A stretch of 48,492 nucleotides of DNA from contig NZ_BATB01000021.1 of NCBI RefSeq assembly GCF_000466965.1, forward strand, positions 1 to 48,492. Reading direction: 5' to 3'. Under the pieces are notes generated by a model. The model was not told the DNA's origin. It did no database searches and worked only from the letters and a program-made list of their open reading frames with translations. The stretch's first letter is position 1, and each line of letters begins with the position of its first letter. Source of the stretch: Limimaricola cinnabarinus LL-001 (GTDB taxonomy: Bacteria; Pseudomonadota; Alphaproteobacteria; Rhodobacterales; Rhodobacteraceae). The position numbers and the translations under genes are program-made. Positions 9,983-17,060 of the stretch are shown here, in pieces.

Positions 9983-10069
9983 GGTCGCCTCGCTACGCGA
10001 AACATGTTCCCATCCTGTTCCCATCCAAGATCCAAAGCAAGGGCTTGGTGCATCTGCTACCTAAGACCG

Positions 10070-10077
10070 GAGCAGCT
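10070..10077. repeat. Right copy of the 8-bp target-site duplication (GAGCAGCT)
   Basis: Second direct repeat flanking the IS1595-family element; see 8520-8527. Confidence 0.93.
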
Positions 10078-10760
10078 CGTTGCGGAAGCGGGCGTGAAAC
10101 TCTCGCAATAGCCGTTCTCCCAGGGTGATCCCGGTTCGATGAAGGCGGTCCTGGCACCGACGGCCTCGATCCAGTCCCGCACCTTCGTGGCCACGAATTC
10201 GGGCCCGTTGTCGGAGCGAATGAACTCGGGCGGCCCGCGCAGGATGAACAGGTCGGTCAGGGCGTCCACCACGTCGGTGGAGTTGAGCTTCCGATCGACA
10301 CGGATCATCAGCGCCTCCTTCGTGAACTCGTCGATGATGTTGAGGATGCGGTAGGCTCGGCCATCATGCGTCCGGTCCTGGACGAAGTCGTAGGACCAGA
10401 CGTGGTTCGGCCGCTCCGGCCGCAGCCGGACGCACGAGCCGTCGCTCAGCCACAGCCGGCTTCGCTTTTTCTGCTTCTGCGGGACTTTCAGCCCCTCGCG
10501 TTTCCAGATGCGCTCGACCCGCTTGAGGTTCACCTGCCAGCCGGACTGTTTCAGCAGCGCAGTGATGGGACGGTATCCGTAGCGACCATACTGGCGCGCC
10601 AGCTCGATGATGTCCGCCGTCAGGCGCGCTTCGTCTGGCCGGCCGCGCGGCACCTTTCTCTGCGTGGAGCGATGCTGGCCGAGTGTGCGGCAAGCGCGGC
10701 GCTCGGATACGCCCAGTTCCTGCCGCACATGGTCGATGCACTGGCGTCGGCGCGAGGGGC

Positions 10761-11039
10761 TCAGAAGTTTCCCCGCGCCGCCTCAGCCAAGATGAGCTTG
10801 TCGAGCGTCAAGTCGGAGACCGCCCGCCGGAGCCGCTGGTTCTCCTTCTCCAGCTCCTTCAGCCGCTTCAGCTGAGACCGGCTCATGCCGCCGTATTGCC
10901 GCCGCCACCTGTAGTAGCTCTGCTGCGTGATCCCGACCTGGCGCACCGCATCGGCGACCGGCATGCCTTGGCTGTGCAGCACCTCAATCTGCCGCAGCTT
11001 CAGCACGATGTCCTCGGGCTTCTCGCGCTTTCCACCCAT
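10761..11039 (-). CDS. IS3 copy A orfA, helix-turn-helix DNA-binding protein
   Basis: 92 residues: an HTH_Tnp_1 domain (VADAVRQVGITQQSYYRWRR) followed by a leucine-zipper-like helix (LKRLKELEKENQRLRRAVSD). It binds the IS ends and, when fused to orfB by -1 frameshifting, forms OrfAB transposase. The stop falls directly after a GGGAAAC slip site. Intact. Confidence 0.9.
   Translation of the reverse strand: MGGKREKPEDIVLKLRQIEVLHSQGMPVADAVRQVGITQQSYYRWRRQYGGMSRSQLKRLKELEKENQRLRRAVSDLTLDKLILAEAARGNF
10767..10773 (-). promoter_or_regulatory. Programmed -1 frameshift heptamer GGGAAAC in IS3 copy A
   Basis: On the minus strand the zero-frame codons are G GGA AAC, an X XXY YYZ heptamer, with the orfA stop one codon later. 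A -1 slip gives GGG AAA CTT CTG and leads directly into orfB (KLLSPSRRRQ). Most IS3 elements use A-rich heptamers such as A6G, so this G3A3C form is less usual. Confidence 0.7.
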
Positions 11040-11153
11040 CGCTTCGTCCTCCTCCTGACGAGATAAATCTATCTCAGTGGGCGGAGCACTTCAGTGGGGG
11101 CAGCTCAGGGCGATCATGTATCTTCGGGGCGTGTGATCCGCCCGGTGGGCCCT

Positions 11154-11179
11154 CCTACACAAACGATATTCTGTGTAGG
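11154..11179. repeat. Inverted repeat CCTACACA / TGTGTAGG, 10-nt spacer
   Basis: Perfect 8-bp arms at 11154-11161 and 11172-11179, 134 bp before the first gene of the small-gene island. No T tract follows, so it is not a typical terminator. It may be an operator or an RNA hairpin in the leader, or the end of a lost element. The bases after it (11180-11300) are clearly more AT-rich than the rest of the window. Confidence 0.5.
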
Positions 11180-11312
11180 AAACCTGCCCGGCGCGATTGC
11201 TTGACCTCCAGTAAGATTTTTAAAATTTCTGCGTTTTTGGTTTTTCCGGGGTCTTTAAGAAAACTAAATCCAATCTGTGAGGCGATGGCGCCTACATTGA
11301 TTGGAGAATACG

Positions 11313-11699
11313 ATGAAGAAAGAAATCGCCGCCGCACCAACATTTGGCCTCTATGATCTCAGTAAGTATAAGCTGGACTTCTTCGATGCAAGTGACGGCC
11401 ACTTCTGCTGCGATGCATTTAACGAATATGGCAAGCAGATCACATGGATCCCCGTGAAGGGTGAGCCTGAAAGCCTATCCGCCGCAGCAATGGCCGCTTG
11501 CCGTGAGTGTGGCATATCCAATCATGATCAGCCCGAGATATTGGCCCTCATCGGCTCCAACGATGATACTCCGATGGATGAGCTGGGCACCTATGACTAT
11601 CTCAATACGACAGGCATCTACTCCGGCATATGGCAGGCTCAATACGTCGAAAAAATGGAGGGCCCGCGTGCTCTGCGTGCGATGGGCGCGGAGGCCTGA
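11313..11699 (+). CDS. Unknown 128-residue protein, first gene of the small-gene island
   Basis: ATG 11313 has GGAG six bases upstream. The protein is soluble, acidic and without a signal peptide, with aromatic-rich patches (YKLDFFDASDGHFCCDAF) and a C-terminal YDYLNTTGIYSGIWQAQYV. I do not recognise a family. The next gene starts 4 bp after its stop, so they form an operon. The island lies between two IS3 copies and is less GC-rich than its surroundings, so it was probably acquired separately. Confidence 0.7.
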   Translation: MKKEIAAAPTFGLYDLSKYKLDFFDASDGHFCCDAFNEYGKQITWIPVKGEPESLSAAAMAACRECGISNHDQPEILALIGSNDDTPMDELGTYDYLNTTGIYSGIWQAQYVEKMEGPRALRAMGAEA

Positions 11700-11703
11700 T
11701 CCG

Positions 11704-12150
11704 ATGAAACACTCCCTCCCCCACGCCGTCGAGACGTTCTCGGCTCTGTATCGTCACCTCGAAGACGTCACCCTCCATCTCCATCACTTCGACGATGAGG
11801 ACGGCATCGCCCGGACTCCGGCATTCGAGGCGGCCGATCTCCGCGTCATTGATGCCGAGCTTATGCTTGCGCGGTTTGCGCTCTCTTTCGACAACGCAGA
11901 TCTCGACGCGATCCTCGTCTATATCTGTGAAGAGGAAATCAGCATCGGTGATCGCCGAGAGGAGTTTGACCTCGACCGTGGCCTGATCCCATGGGAGCTG
12001 TATGACGATCTCTCGGAGGACATCGAGGTCGATTACTTCCAACTCCAGACCGCCCGTTCTGCCGCTTGTGCCGAGATCGCTCGGCGTGAGGCCCTCTCCA
12101 ATCATCAGCGCCTCGCCGAGTGCGCTAAGCGTCTTGAAGTGGCAGCATGA
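11704..12150 (+). CDS. Unknown 148-residue acidic helical protein, paralogue of the next gene
   Basis: Starts MKHSLPHAVETFSALYRHLE and ends RREALSNHQRLAECAKRLEV. The next gene has the same plan: MKHPIPDIVETICELSENIE at the start and AKLSAHQRLSECAKRLEAA at the end. Both are predicted mostly helical and strongly acidic in the middle (EEISIGDRREEFDLD here). No membrane segment, signal or known motif is seen. The pair overlap by ATGA, so they are made together, perhaps as subunits of one complex. Function unknown. Confidence 0.72.
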   Translation: MKHSLPHAVETFSALYRHLEDVTLHLHHFDDEDGIARTPAFEAADLRVIDAELMLARFALSFDNADLDAILVYICEEEISIGDRREEFDLDRGLIPWELYDDLSEDIEVDYFQLQTARSAACAEIARREALSNHQRLAECAKRLEVAA

Positions 12151-12590
12151 AGCACCCCATCCCGGATATCGTCGAGACGATTTGCGAGCTGAGCGAGAAT
12201 ATCGAACGTGCCCGAATGGGCTTCGATTGCTTCGACAATGAGGAAATCCTCGCCCAAGCAGATGGGTATGAGTCTGCTGAGCTTCAGGTCGTCATCGCCG
12301 AGGCCGCGCTCTCCAATTATGCCTTCGCTCTCGAAGGCGCCGATTTCGATGAGGTCATCGAATATCTGAGCAAAGAGGAGAATCTAAGCAATGATGCGCG
12401 CCGAGATTTTTATCTCAAGTATGACGGTACCCTGTGGGCGCAGTATGACCAATACATCGAGGGCCTCGAGTATGATCATGATAGAGTGACGATCGCCCTC
12501 CGTGAAACCATCTCCGAGATCAGCCGCCGCGCTAAGCTCTCAGCCCATCAGCGCCTCTCTGAGTGTGCTAAGCGTCTCGAAGCCGCATGA
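12147..12590 (+). CDS. Unknown 147-residue acidic helical protein, tandem paralogue of the previous gene
   Basis: Overlaps the stop of its paralogue (ATGA at 12147-12150). The two ends are clearly alike (KHP/KHS at the start, HQRLxECAKRLE at the end), while the middles have drifted (FDEVIEYLSKEENLSNDARR here, LDAILVYICEEEISIGDRRE there), so the duplication is old. The stop in turn overlaps the start of a fourth gene that the second IS3 copy has truncated. Function unknown; the DNA-mimic-like acidity is only suggestive. Confidence 0.72.
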   Translation: MKHPIPDIVETICELSENIERARMGFDCFDNEEILAQADGYESAELQVVIAEAALSNYAFALEGADFDEVIEYLSKEENLSNDARRDFYLKYDGTLWAQYDQYIEGLEYDHDRVTIALRETISEISRRAKLSAHQRLSECAKRLEAA

Positions 12591-12696
12591 CCCTTGGCCT
12601 GCCTCCTGAAAAGTGGTCCTCCCTGAAGCAGGCTTTCGAGCCAGTTCGGGCTTCACCCCATTCTTGGTTCAAGAGCAATGCGACCTTTCGGCCTTC
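12587..12696 (+). pseudogene. 5' fragment of a fourth island gene, cut by IS3 copy B
   Basis: ATG 12587 overlaps the previous stop (ATGA), continuing the coupled string of genes. About 36 codons (MTLGLPPEKWSSLKQAF onwards) precede the IS3 left repeat at 12697. The frame then runs into IS sequence and stops at 12841. The rest of the gene is not found on the far side of the IS. Confidence 0.55.
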
Positions 12697-12723
12697 TGGC
12701 CCCACCCCGAAATCTGGACCGCC

Positions 12724-13593
12724 TCATCTGAGAAATTCCGGCGGTTGGACGATCGGGAGGTCCACTCCCGGCCTTGGTAGCATGGCGCTCGGCGGCCTAT
12801 CACCAATTGCGCCATGCGGTCTCACTTCGTTGTATTCCTGACGCCAAGTTTCGAGCTTTTCGCGGGCGTCGTCCAGATCCATGAACCAATGCTGTCCCAA
12901 GCACTCCATGCGCACGATGGCGTTGAAACTCTCGGCATACGCATTGTCGGTTGGCTTCCCGGGCCGACTGAAGTCCAGCACGACCCCATTTCCGTAAGCC
13001 CATAGATCGAGCTCTTTCGAGGTGAACTGACAGCCTTGATCGACCCGGATCGACCTTGGAAAGCCGTGGCGCTGGCAGGCCTCATCGAGGGCCTCGACGA
13101 CCTCCATCGCCGTGGCGGAGCGGCAAACCCGTATGCCTGGCGAGACCCGGCTCCAGGTGTCGATCATGGTCAGGACCCAAAGTCGTTTCCCGTCGAAGGT
13201 CTCGTCGAACATCCAGTCCATCGCCCAGACTTCATTCGGACCCATGGCATCGCTGCGATCACTTCTGAGCTTGGCCATCACCCGCCGTCGTGGCGGCTTC
13301 AGTCGCACCTGAAGGCCTTCGAGGTTGTAGAGGCGCCTGACCCGCTTCACGTTCACGCGCCAGCCCTCCCGGCACAGAAGGATGTGGATGCGCCGGTAGC
13401 CATAACGGACATGGGTTTCGGCCAACTCGCGGATACGCTTTCTCAGCATCTCCTGCGGCGGCCGCCGCGCCACGTAATGATAGGTGGAGCGCGGCGCCTG
13501 CACCGCCCGGCACGCCCGTCGGATGGATACCCCGAACACGGTCTTCACGAAGTCGATCATCTCTCGACACCGCGTCGGGGTCAGATCTTTTTT
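12724..13593 (-). CDS. IS3 copy B orfB, DDE integrase-type transposase
   Basis: Reached from orfA by a -1 slip (KKDLTPTRCREMIDFV). It has an HTH_21 part (YGYRRIHILLCREGWRVNVK), then the rve core with the catalytic acidic residues in WAMDWMFDETFDG, IRVDQGCQFTS and YAESFNAIVRMEC. It ends with the family signature YNEVRPHGAIGDRPPSAML. The frame is intact, so this copy could be active. Confidence 0.9.
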   Translation of the reverse strand, partial: KKDLTPTRCREMIDFVKTVFGVSIRRACRAVQAPRSTYHYVARRPPQEMLRKRIRELAETHVRYGYRRIHILLCREGWRVNVKRVRRLYNLEGLQVRLKPPRRRVMAKLRSDRSDAMGPNEVWAMDWMFDETFDGKRLWVLTMIDTWSRVSPGIRVCRSATAMEVVEALDEACQRHGFPRSIRVDQGCQFTSKELDLWAYGNGVVLDFSRPGKPTDNAYAESFNAIVRMECLGQHWFMDLDDAREKLETWRQEYNEVRPHGAIGDRPPSAMLPRPGVDLPIVQPPEFLR

Positions 13594-13847
13594 CGTATGA
13601 CCTCGGTCAACATTTCCTTGTCGAGCGACAGATCGGCGACGAGCCGACGCAACCGGGCGTTCTCTTCCTCGAGCTGCTTGAGACGCCGCACCTCGGACGG
13701 CATCAGTCCTCCGTAGACCTTTTTCCACCGGTAGAAGGTCGCCTGGCTGACCCCCATCTTCCGGCACACCTCCTCGACGGCGGTGCCTTGCTCCGCCTGT
13801 TGCAGCGCAAAGGCGATCTGCTGGTCATTGAACTTGGATTTCTTCAT
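13581..13847 (-). CDS. IS3 copy B orfA, helix-turn-helix protein
   Basis: 88 residues from ATG 13847 (MKKSKFNDQQIAFALQQAEQ): HTH_Tnp_1 (TAVEEVCRKMGVSQATFYRW) and a leucine-zipper helix (LKQLEEENARLRRLVADLSL). The open frame continues upstream past the IS end to 13997, but the domain and the usual family start fix the ATG. It ends RKKI just after the A6G slip site. Confidence 0.9.
   Translation of the reverse strand: MKKSKFNDQQIAFALQQAEQGTAVEEVCRKMGVSQATFYRWKKVYGGLMPSEVRRLKQLEEENARLRRLVADLSLDKEMLTEVIRKKI
13587..13593 (-). promoter_or_regulatory. Programmed -1 frameshift heptamer AAAAAAG in IS3 copy B
   Basis: Minus-strand A AAA AAG heptamer two codons before the orfA stop; a -1 slip enters orfB. 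This is the classical IS3-family signal. Confidence 0.85.
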
Positions 13848-14041
13848 CAGCTCCGACCTCCTCATGTGGGCCATCGTAGCCGGAAACCTCTCACGCAACC
13901 TGGTCCAAGAAGTTGGGAGGGGACCAGCGCCTCGCCGCGGGCGGTCCGCGGCGCGGGCGACTTTCTTGCTCATGAACCGAGTTGGTTTGCGGTGCATTCA
14001 ATTTGAAATAGTCCGCTGCCCTTTGTGACGGACCAGCCAGT

Positions 14042-14704
14042 TCATGGTGCAGTCACAACCGGCCTCCCGTCCTTGCGCCATTCCGGCAGGCCTCCGTCGA
14101 GCCGCCGGGCGTTGAGGCCACGCTTACGAAGCGCCGCAACCGCTTGGTGGGCGTAAACACAGTATGGCCCACGGCAATAGGCGACGATCTCCGCATCGTT
14201 CGGGAGCATGATGAGCACCTGCTCGAGATCCGCCAGGGTCGCGTTCAGCGCGCCGGGGATGTGGCCGGCGGCAAATTCGTCTGCCGGTCTGATATCCAGC
14301 ACCGTCACGGAGCCCTCTGCGAGCCGGGCCGCAAGGTCGGCGCGGCTGACTGGATCAGGGGCTTCTTCGCCCCCCGAAAGGCCGCGCAGGATGCGCTCGA
14401 CCTGGGCCAGGTTCCGCTCGGCCACGATGCGCAGGAGGTCCATCAGATCGAGCGTCTTCGCGTCGGTCAGCCGGTAGATCACGGCCTTGCCCTCGCGCCG
14501 GCTGGTGACCAGCGCGGCACGCCGCAGCTGTTGCAGATGCTGCGAGCAGTTCGCCAGCGTAAGGCCGGTCTTATCGGCCAACGCCTCCACGCCCCGCTCT
14601 CCCTGCGCCAGTTGCTCGAGGATCGAAAGCCGCGCCGGCGCCGACAGCGCGCGTGCCACCAAGGCGTATTCCTCAAGAAGGGCTATCTTCGGACTGATTG
14701 ACAT
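14042..14704 (-). CDS. ArsR-family HTH regulator fused to a rhodanese domain
   Basis: 220 residues. Residues 10-95 form an ArsR/SmtB winged helix (LSAPARLSILEQLAQGERGV, TLANCSQHLQQLRRAALVTS); residues 115-218 form a rhodanese domain (VTVLDIRPADEFAAGHIPGA) with active-site-type Cys177 and Cys182 in YCRGPYC. Such fusions are thought to respond to sulfane sulfur or thiol chemistry and repress the genes beside them. A strong AGGAGGT precedes ATG 14704. It diverges from the hydroxylase/MFS operon across a short region with an ArsR-like dyad, so it probably represses both directions. The ligand is inferred. Confidence 0.85.
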   Translation of the reverse strand: MSISPKIALLEEYALVARALSAPARLSILEQLAQGERGVEALADKTGLTLANCSQHLQQLRRAALVTSRREGKAVIYRLTDAKTLDLMDLLRIVAERNLAQVERILRGLSGGEEAPDPVSRADLAARLAEGSVTVLDIRPADEFAAGHIPGALNATLADLEQVLIMLPNDAEIVAYCRGPYCVYAHQAVAALRKRGLNARRLDGGLPEWRKDGRPVVTAP

Positions 14705-14728
14705 CTGGCACCTCCTGACGATACATCA

Positions 14729-14746
14729 TTCAAGCGTATGATTGAA
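14729..14746. promoter_or_regulatory. Candidate ArsR-family operator (TTCAA-N8-TTGAA)
   Basis: Perfect dyad TTCAA GCGTATGA TTGAA in the 85-bp divergent region. Spacing and arms resemble operators of the sulfur-responsive ArsR regulators (ATTC-N8-GAAT type). It lies 25 bp upstream of the regulator's start and 43 bp upstream of the hydroxylase ATG, so it can control both. Confidence 0.6.
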
Positions 14747-14789
14747 GCATAGCACTTCTATCGCGTCCCACAAGCCGGAAGGTCGCCTC

Positions 14790-15644
14790 ATGTCCGAGAG
14801 CATTCTCGCTGCGGAGCCCGCGATCCGCCTTGCCGCCTTCCTGGGCGTTCTGGTGGCTATGGCACTGTGGGAGTTGGCAGCACCACGCAGGCGGCGCGAG
14901 ATCCCCAGAGTGATCCGCTGGACTAACAACCTTGGGCTCGTTGTGGTCGATACTGCGATCTTGCGGCTGACCTTCCCGATCATCGCCGTCGGCCTTGCCG
15001 CCATGGCCGAGGAGCGCGGCTGGGGGCTGCTCAACAACATCGACGCGCCTTTCTGGGTGGCGGTCGTCGTCTCGATGCTGCTGCTCGATCTCATGATCTA
15101 CCTTCAGCACGTGATGTTCCACACAATTCCCGGTCTCTGGCGGCTGCACCGGATGCACCATGCCGATCTCGACTTCGACGCCACCACCGGCCTGCGGTTC
15201 CATCCCGTCGAGATCCTGATCTCGATGGGGATCAAGCTCGCTGTTGTGGCGGTCCTCGGCCCCCCCGCCGTTGCAGTGCTGCTGTTCGAGGTGATCCTGA
15301 ACGCCACCGCGCTGTTCAACCATGCCAATATCGACTTGCCGCGCCCCGTCGACCGGGTTCTGCGCCTGTTCGTCGTGACGCCCGACATGCACCGTGTTCA
15401 TCATTCCATCGACCCGCGCGAGACCAACTCGAACTACGGCTTCAACCTGCCGTGGTGGGACCGTTTGCTGGGCACCTACATCGCCCAGCCTACCAAGGGA
15501 CATGAGGGGATGGAGATTGGGATCGAGCAGTTCCGCACACGCCGCGATCTCTGGCTCGACAGAATGTTGATCCAGCCCCTGCGCGGGCCAGCATCGGGCC
15601 ATGCGCTCGATCCCCAGAACACGAAGAAGGAGCCCACCGAATGA
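14790..15644 (+). CDS. Sterol desaturase/fatty acid hydroxylase family membrane enzyme
   Basis: 284 residues with about four membrane helices and the di-iron histidine boxes of the superfamily: HVMFH (H-x3-H), HRMHH, HPVE and HRVHH, with NHANI between them. The enzyme would hydroxylate or desaturate a membrane lipid at a non-haem di-iron centre. The ATG at 14790 has GGAAGG seven bases upstream; the longer TTG-started frame begins inside the operator and is unlikely. Its stop overlaps the start of the MFS gene (ATGA). The substrate is unknown. Confidence 0.85.
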   Translation: MSESILAAEPAIRLAAFLGVLVAMALWELAAPRRRREIPRVIRWTNNLGLVVVDTAILRLTFPIIAVGLAAMAEERGWGLLNNIDAPFWVAVVVSMLLLDLMIYLQHVMFHTIPGLWRLHRMHHADLDFDATTGLRFHPVEILISMGIKLAVVAVLGPPAVAVLLFEVILNATALFNHANIDLPRPVDRVLRLFVVTPDMHRVHHSIDPRETNSNYGFNLPWWDRLLGTYIAQPTKGHEGMEIGIEQFRTRRDLWLDRMLIQPLRGPASGHALDPQNTKKEPTE

Positions 15645-16951
15645 CCGCAAGCGAGTTCACGCGCGGCATCCGCGAGAACAGGACCCAAGTCGCGCATCAA
15701 CTGATCCAGGTGATGCTGGTGGGCTTTGCCATCGGCATGACCCGAACGGTGGTTCCCGCGCTGGCCGAGAGCGAGTTCGGGCTGGAGCGCGGCTCGTTTC
15801 TGCTGCTCGCCTCCTTCGTGGTGGCCTTCGGCGCGGTGAAGGCGGTGATGAACTTCGTCGCCGGGCGGTGGTCGGAACGCATCGGGCGCAAGCGGGTGCT
15901 GTTCTGGGGCTGGGTCGTGGCGCTGCCGATCCCGGTGATGATCTGGTATGCGCCCGACTGGAACTGGATCGTCGCGGCGACCGTGTTTCTGGGCGTCAAC
16001 CAAGGCCTCTGCTGGTCGATGACGCAGACCGCGAAGCTCGACATCACCAAGGCCGAAGAACGCGGCCTCACCATGGGGCTGAATGAGTTCGCGGGCTACG
16101 TCGGCGTGGCGATTGCGGGCATCCTGACCGCCTATGCCGCCGAGTGGCTGGGCACGCGGACGGGGCTTCTGGTCTTCGGGATGGCCGTTGTCCTGCTGGC
16201 GCTGCTGCTCACCGTGGTCTGGGTGAAGGACACGCTCTCTTGGGCCAAGGCGGAGACCGCAGCGCACAAGGCTGCGCCGCCGAAGTTCCTGCCGCGCTAT
16301 CCGCAGGGCGTGTCCGAGCACCCCACCACGGGTGAGGTCTTCGCGCTGATGAGCTGGCGTGACCGCCGCCTCTTCGCGATCTCCCAGGCGGGCCTCGTGG
16401 AGAAGTTCGTCGATGCGCTGGTCTGGACGCTCTTCCCGGTCTTCCTCGTGGGAGAGGGGGCCAGCCTCACCGAAGTCGGCTGGATCGTCGGTGTCTATGG
16501 CTTTGTCTGGGGCGGCTCGCAGCTGTTCACCGGGCGGCTGTCGGACCATGTCGGCCGCTTTTGGCCCAACCTGCTGGGCATGTGGATATGCGGCGCGGGC
16601 GTGGCGATGGTGGTGATGGGCACGGGCGCGCTCTGGTGGTCGGTCTCGGCCGGGGTGGCGGGCTTCGGGATGGCGCTGCTTTACCCCAACCTCTCAGCGG
16701 CGGTCGCGGACATCACTCCACCCGCTTGGCGTGGCTCGGCTATCGGCATCTACCGCTTCTGGCGCGACCTCGGCTATGCCCTCGGCGCGCTCGGCCTCGG
16801 GCTTGCCGCCAGCCTGACGGGCGCGGCGGAGGCCGCCTTCTGGTTCGTGGCGATCTCAATGTTTCTGTCCGGCGCCGTGCTGCTGTGGCTGGCCGAGGAG
16901 ACCCACCCGCGGCTGAACCCCGCCAATCCTCGGGGGATCGCAGGTGCCTGA
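15641..16951 (+). CDS. Major facilitator superfamily transporter
   Basis: 436 residues and 12 predicted membrane helices, with the MFS loop 2-3 signature visible as GRWSERIGRKRVL and its second-half echo GRLSDHVGRFWP. Overlaps the hydroxylase stop. Likely an exporter co-regulated by the ArsR-rhodanese protein; the substrate cannot be told from sequence. Confidence 0.87.
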   Translation: MTASEFTRGIRENRTQVAHQLIQVMLVGFAIGMTRTVVPALAESEFGLERGSFLLLASFVVAFGAVKAVMNFVAGRWSERIGRKRVLFWGWVVALPIPVMIWYAPDWNWIVAATVFLGVNQGLCWSMTQTAKLDITKAEERGLTMGLNEFAGYVGVAIAGILTAYAAEWLGTRTGLLVFGMAVVLLALLLTVVWVKDTLSWAKAETAAHKAAPPKFLPRYPQGVSEHPTTGEVFALMSWRDRRLFAISQAGLVEKFVDALVWTLFPVFLVGEGASLTEVGWIVGVYGFVWGGSQLFTGRLSDHVGRFWPNLLGMWICGAGVAMVVMGTGALWWSVSAGVAGFGMALLYPNLSAAVADITPPAWRGSAIGIYRFWRDLGYALGALGLGLAASLTGAAEAAFWFVAISMFLSGAVLLWLAEETHPRLNPANPRGIAGA

Positions 16952-17060
16952 CACCCTTGCCCGCCGTCTGGGTCTGCTTTCGATCCTTCTGTTGCCGTGG
17001 CTCGCCGCCGCTGCGCTGTGCCTGCTCTGGCACCGTCGATGGTCCGTGAGAGCGGCATGA
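16944..17060 (+). CDS. Possible 38-residue single-pass membrane protein
   Basis: GTG 16944 overlaps the MFS stop and has a GGGGGA stretch upstream. The peptide is one hydrophobic helix (LGLLSILLLPWLAAAALCLL) followed by a basic tail (WHRRWSVRAA), a normal layout for a small inner-membrane protein. There is no family match that I recognise; chance open reading is possible. Confidence 0.4.
   Translation: MPDTLARRLGLLSILLLPWLAAAALCLLWHRRWSVRAA

Larger units (their letters stand above)
8528..10069 (-). mobile_element. IS1595-family insertion sequence with a passenger gene, nested in IS3 copy A
   Basis: The ends are perfect 24-bp inverted repeats, CGGTCTTAGGTAGCAGATGC... at 8528-8551 and the complement at 10046-10069. 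An 8-bp target duplication GAGCAGCT flanks it at 8520-8527 and 10070-10077, the size expected for IS1595. The target lies in the IS3 orfB codons for N-E-L-L. It carries an IS1595-type DDE transposase on the minus strand and an unrelated small gene on the plus strand. The intact duplication and perfect repeats point to a recent insertion. Confidence 0.93.
8365..10767 (-). pseudogene. IS3 copy A orfB (DDE integrase domain), split by the IS1595 insertion
   Basis: Reading leftward from the slip site at 10767: the HTH/IN-linker part (SPSRRRQCIDHVRQELGVS), the rve integrase core with SYDFVQDRTHDGR and RSDNGPEFVA, then SPWENGYCESF, where the frame is lost near 10100. The gene stops in the IS1595 element, resumes beyond 8520 and ends with HYNTVRPHSALGYRPPAP and a stop at 8365. 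A further missing base lies near 8514-8516. In the uninterrupted family the junction reads RFRNELLDGEIFYTL. It cannot make a working transposase in this copy. Confidence 0.85.
8331..11107 (-). mobile_element. IS3-family element (copy A), itself split by an IS1595-family insertion
   Basis: Outer inverted repeats are visible: TGAGCTGCCCCAACTGAGTG at 8331-8350 and its imperfect complement ending in GGGGCAGCTCA at 11107. Without the nested element and its duplication, the IS is about 1,227 bp, a normal IS3 length. It encodes orfA and orfB on the minus strand with a -1 frameshift signal between them. I do not see a clear 3-5 bp target duplication at the outer ends (CGC on the left, GGG on the right), so adjacent rearrangement is possible. 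The element is inactive as it stands: orfB is split by the insertion and has two further frame breaks. Confidence 0.85.
12697..13926 (-). mobile_element. IS3-family element (copy B), complete
   Basis: Imperfect inverted repeats of about 24 bp: TGGCCCCACCCCGAAATCTG... at 12697-12720 and GGTCCAAGAAGTTGGGAGGG... at 13902-13926. Length about 1,230 bp, with orfA and orfB on the minus strand and an A6G frameshift signal. No target duplication is evident (CTTC left, GCGC right), which fits an IS-linked deletion that removed the rest of the truncated fourth gene. It is a different subfamily from copy A. The ends are placed by repeat matching and could be off by a few bases. Confidence 0.82.

Noticed and set aside
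13927..13997. Frame extending upstream of IS3 copy B orfA (MSKKVARAADRPRR)
   Set aside because: It could be the start of an interrupted gene, but about 20 codons are too few to judge; the IS orfA has its own start at 13847.
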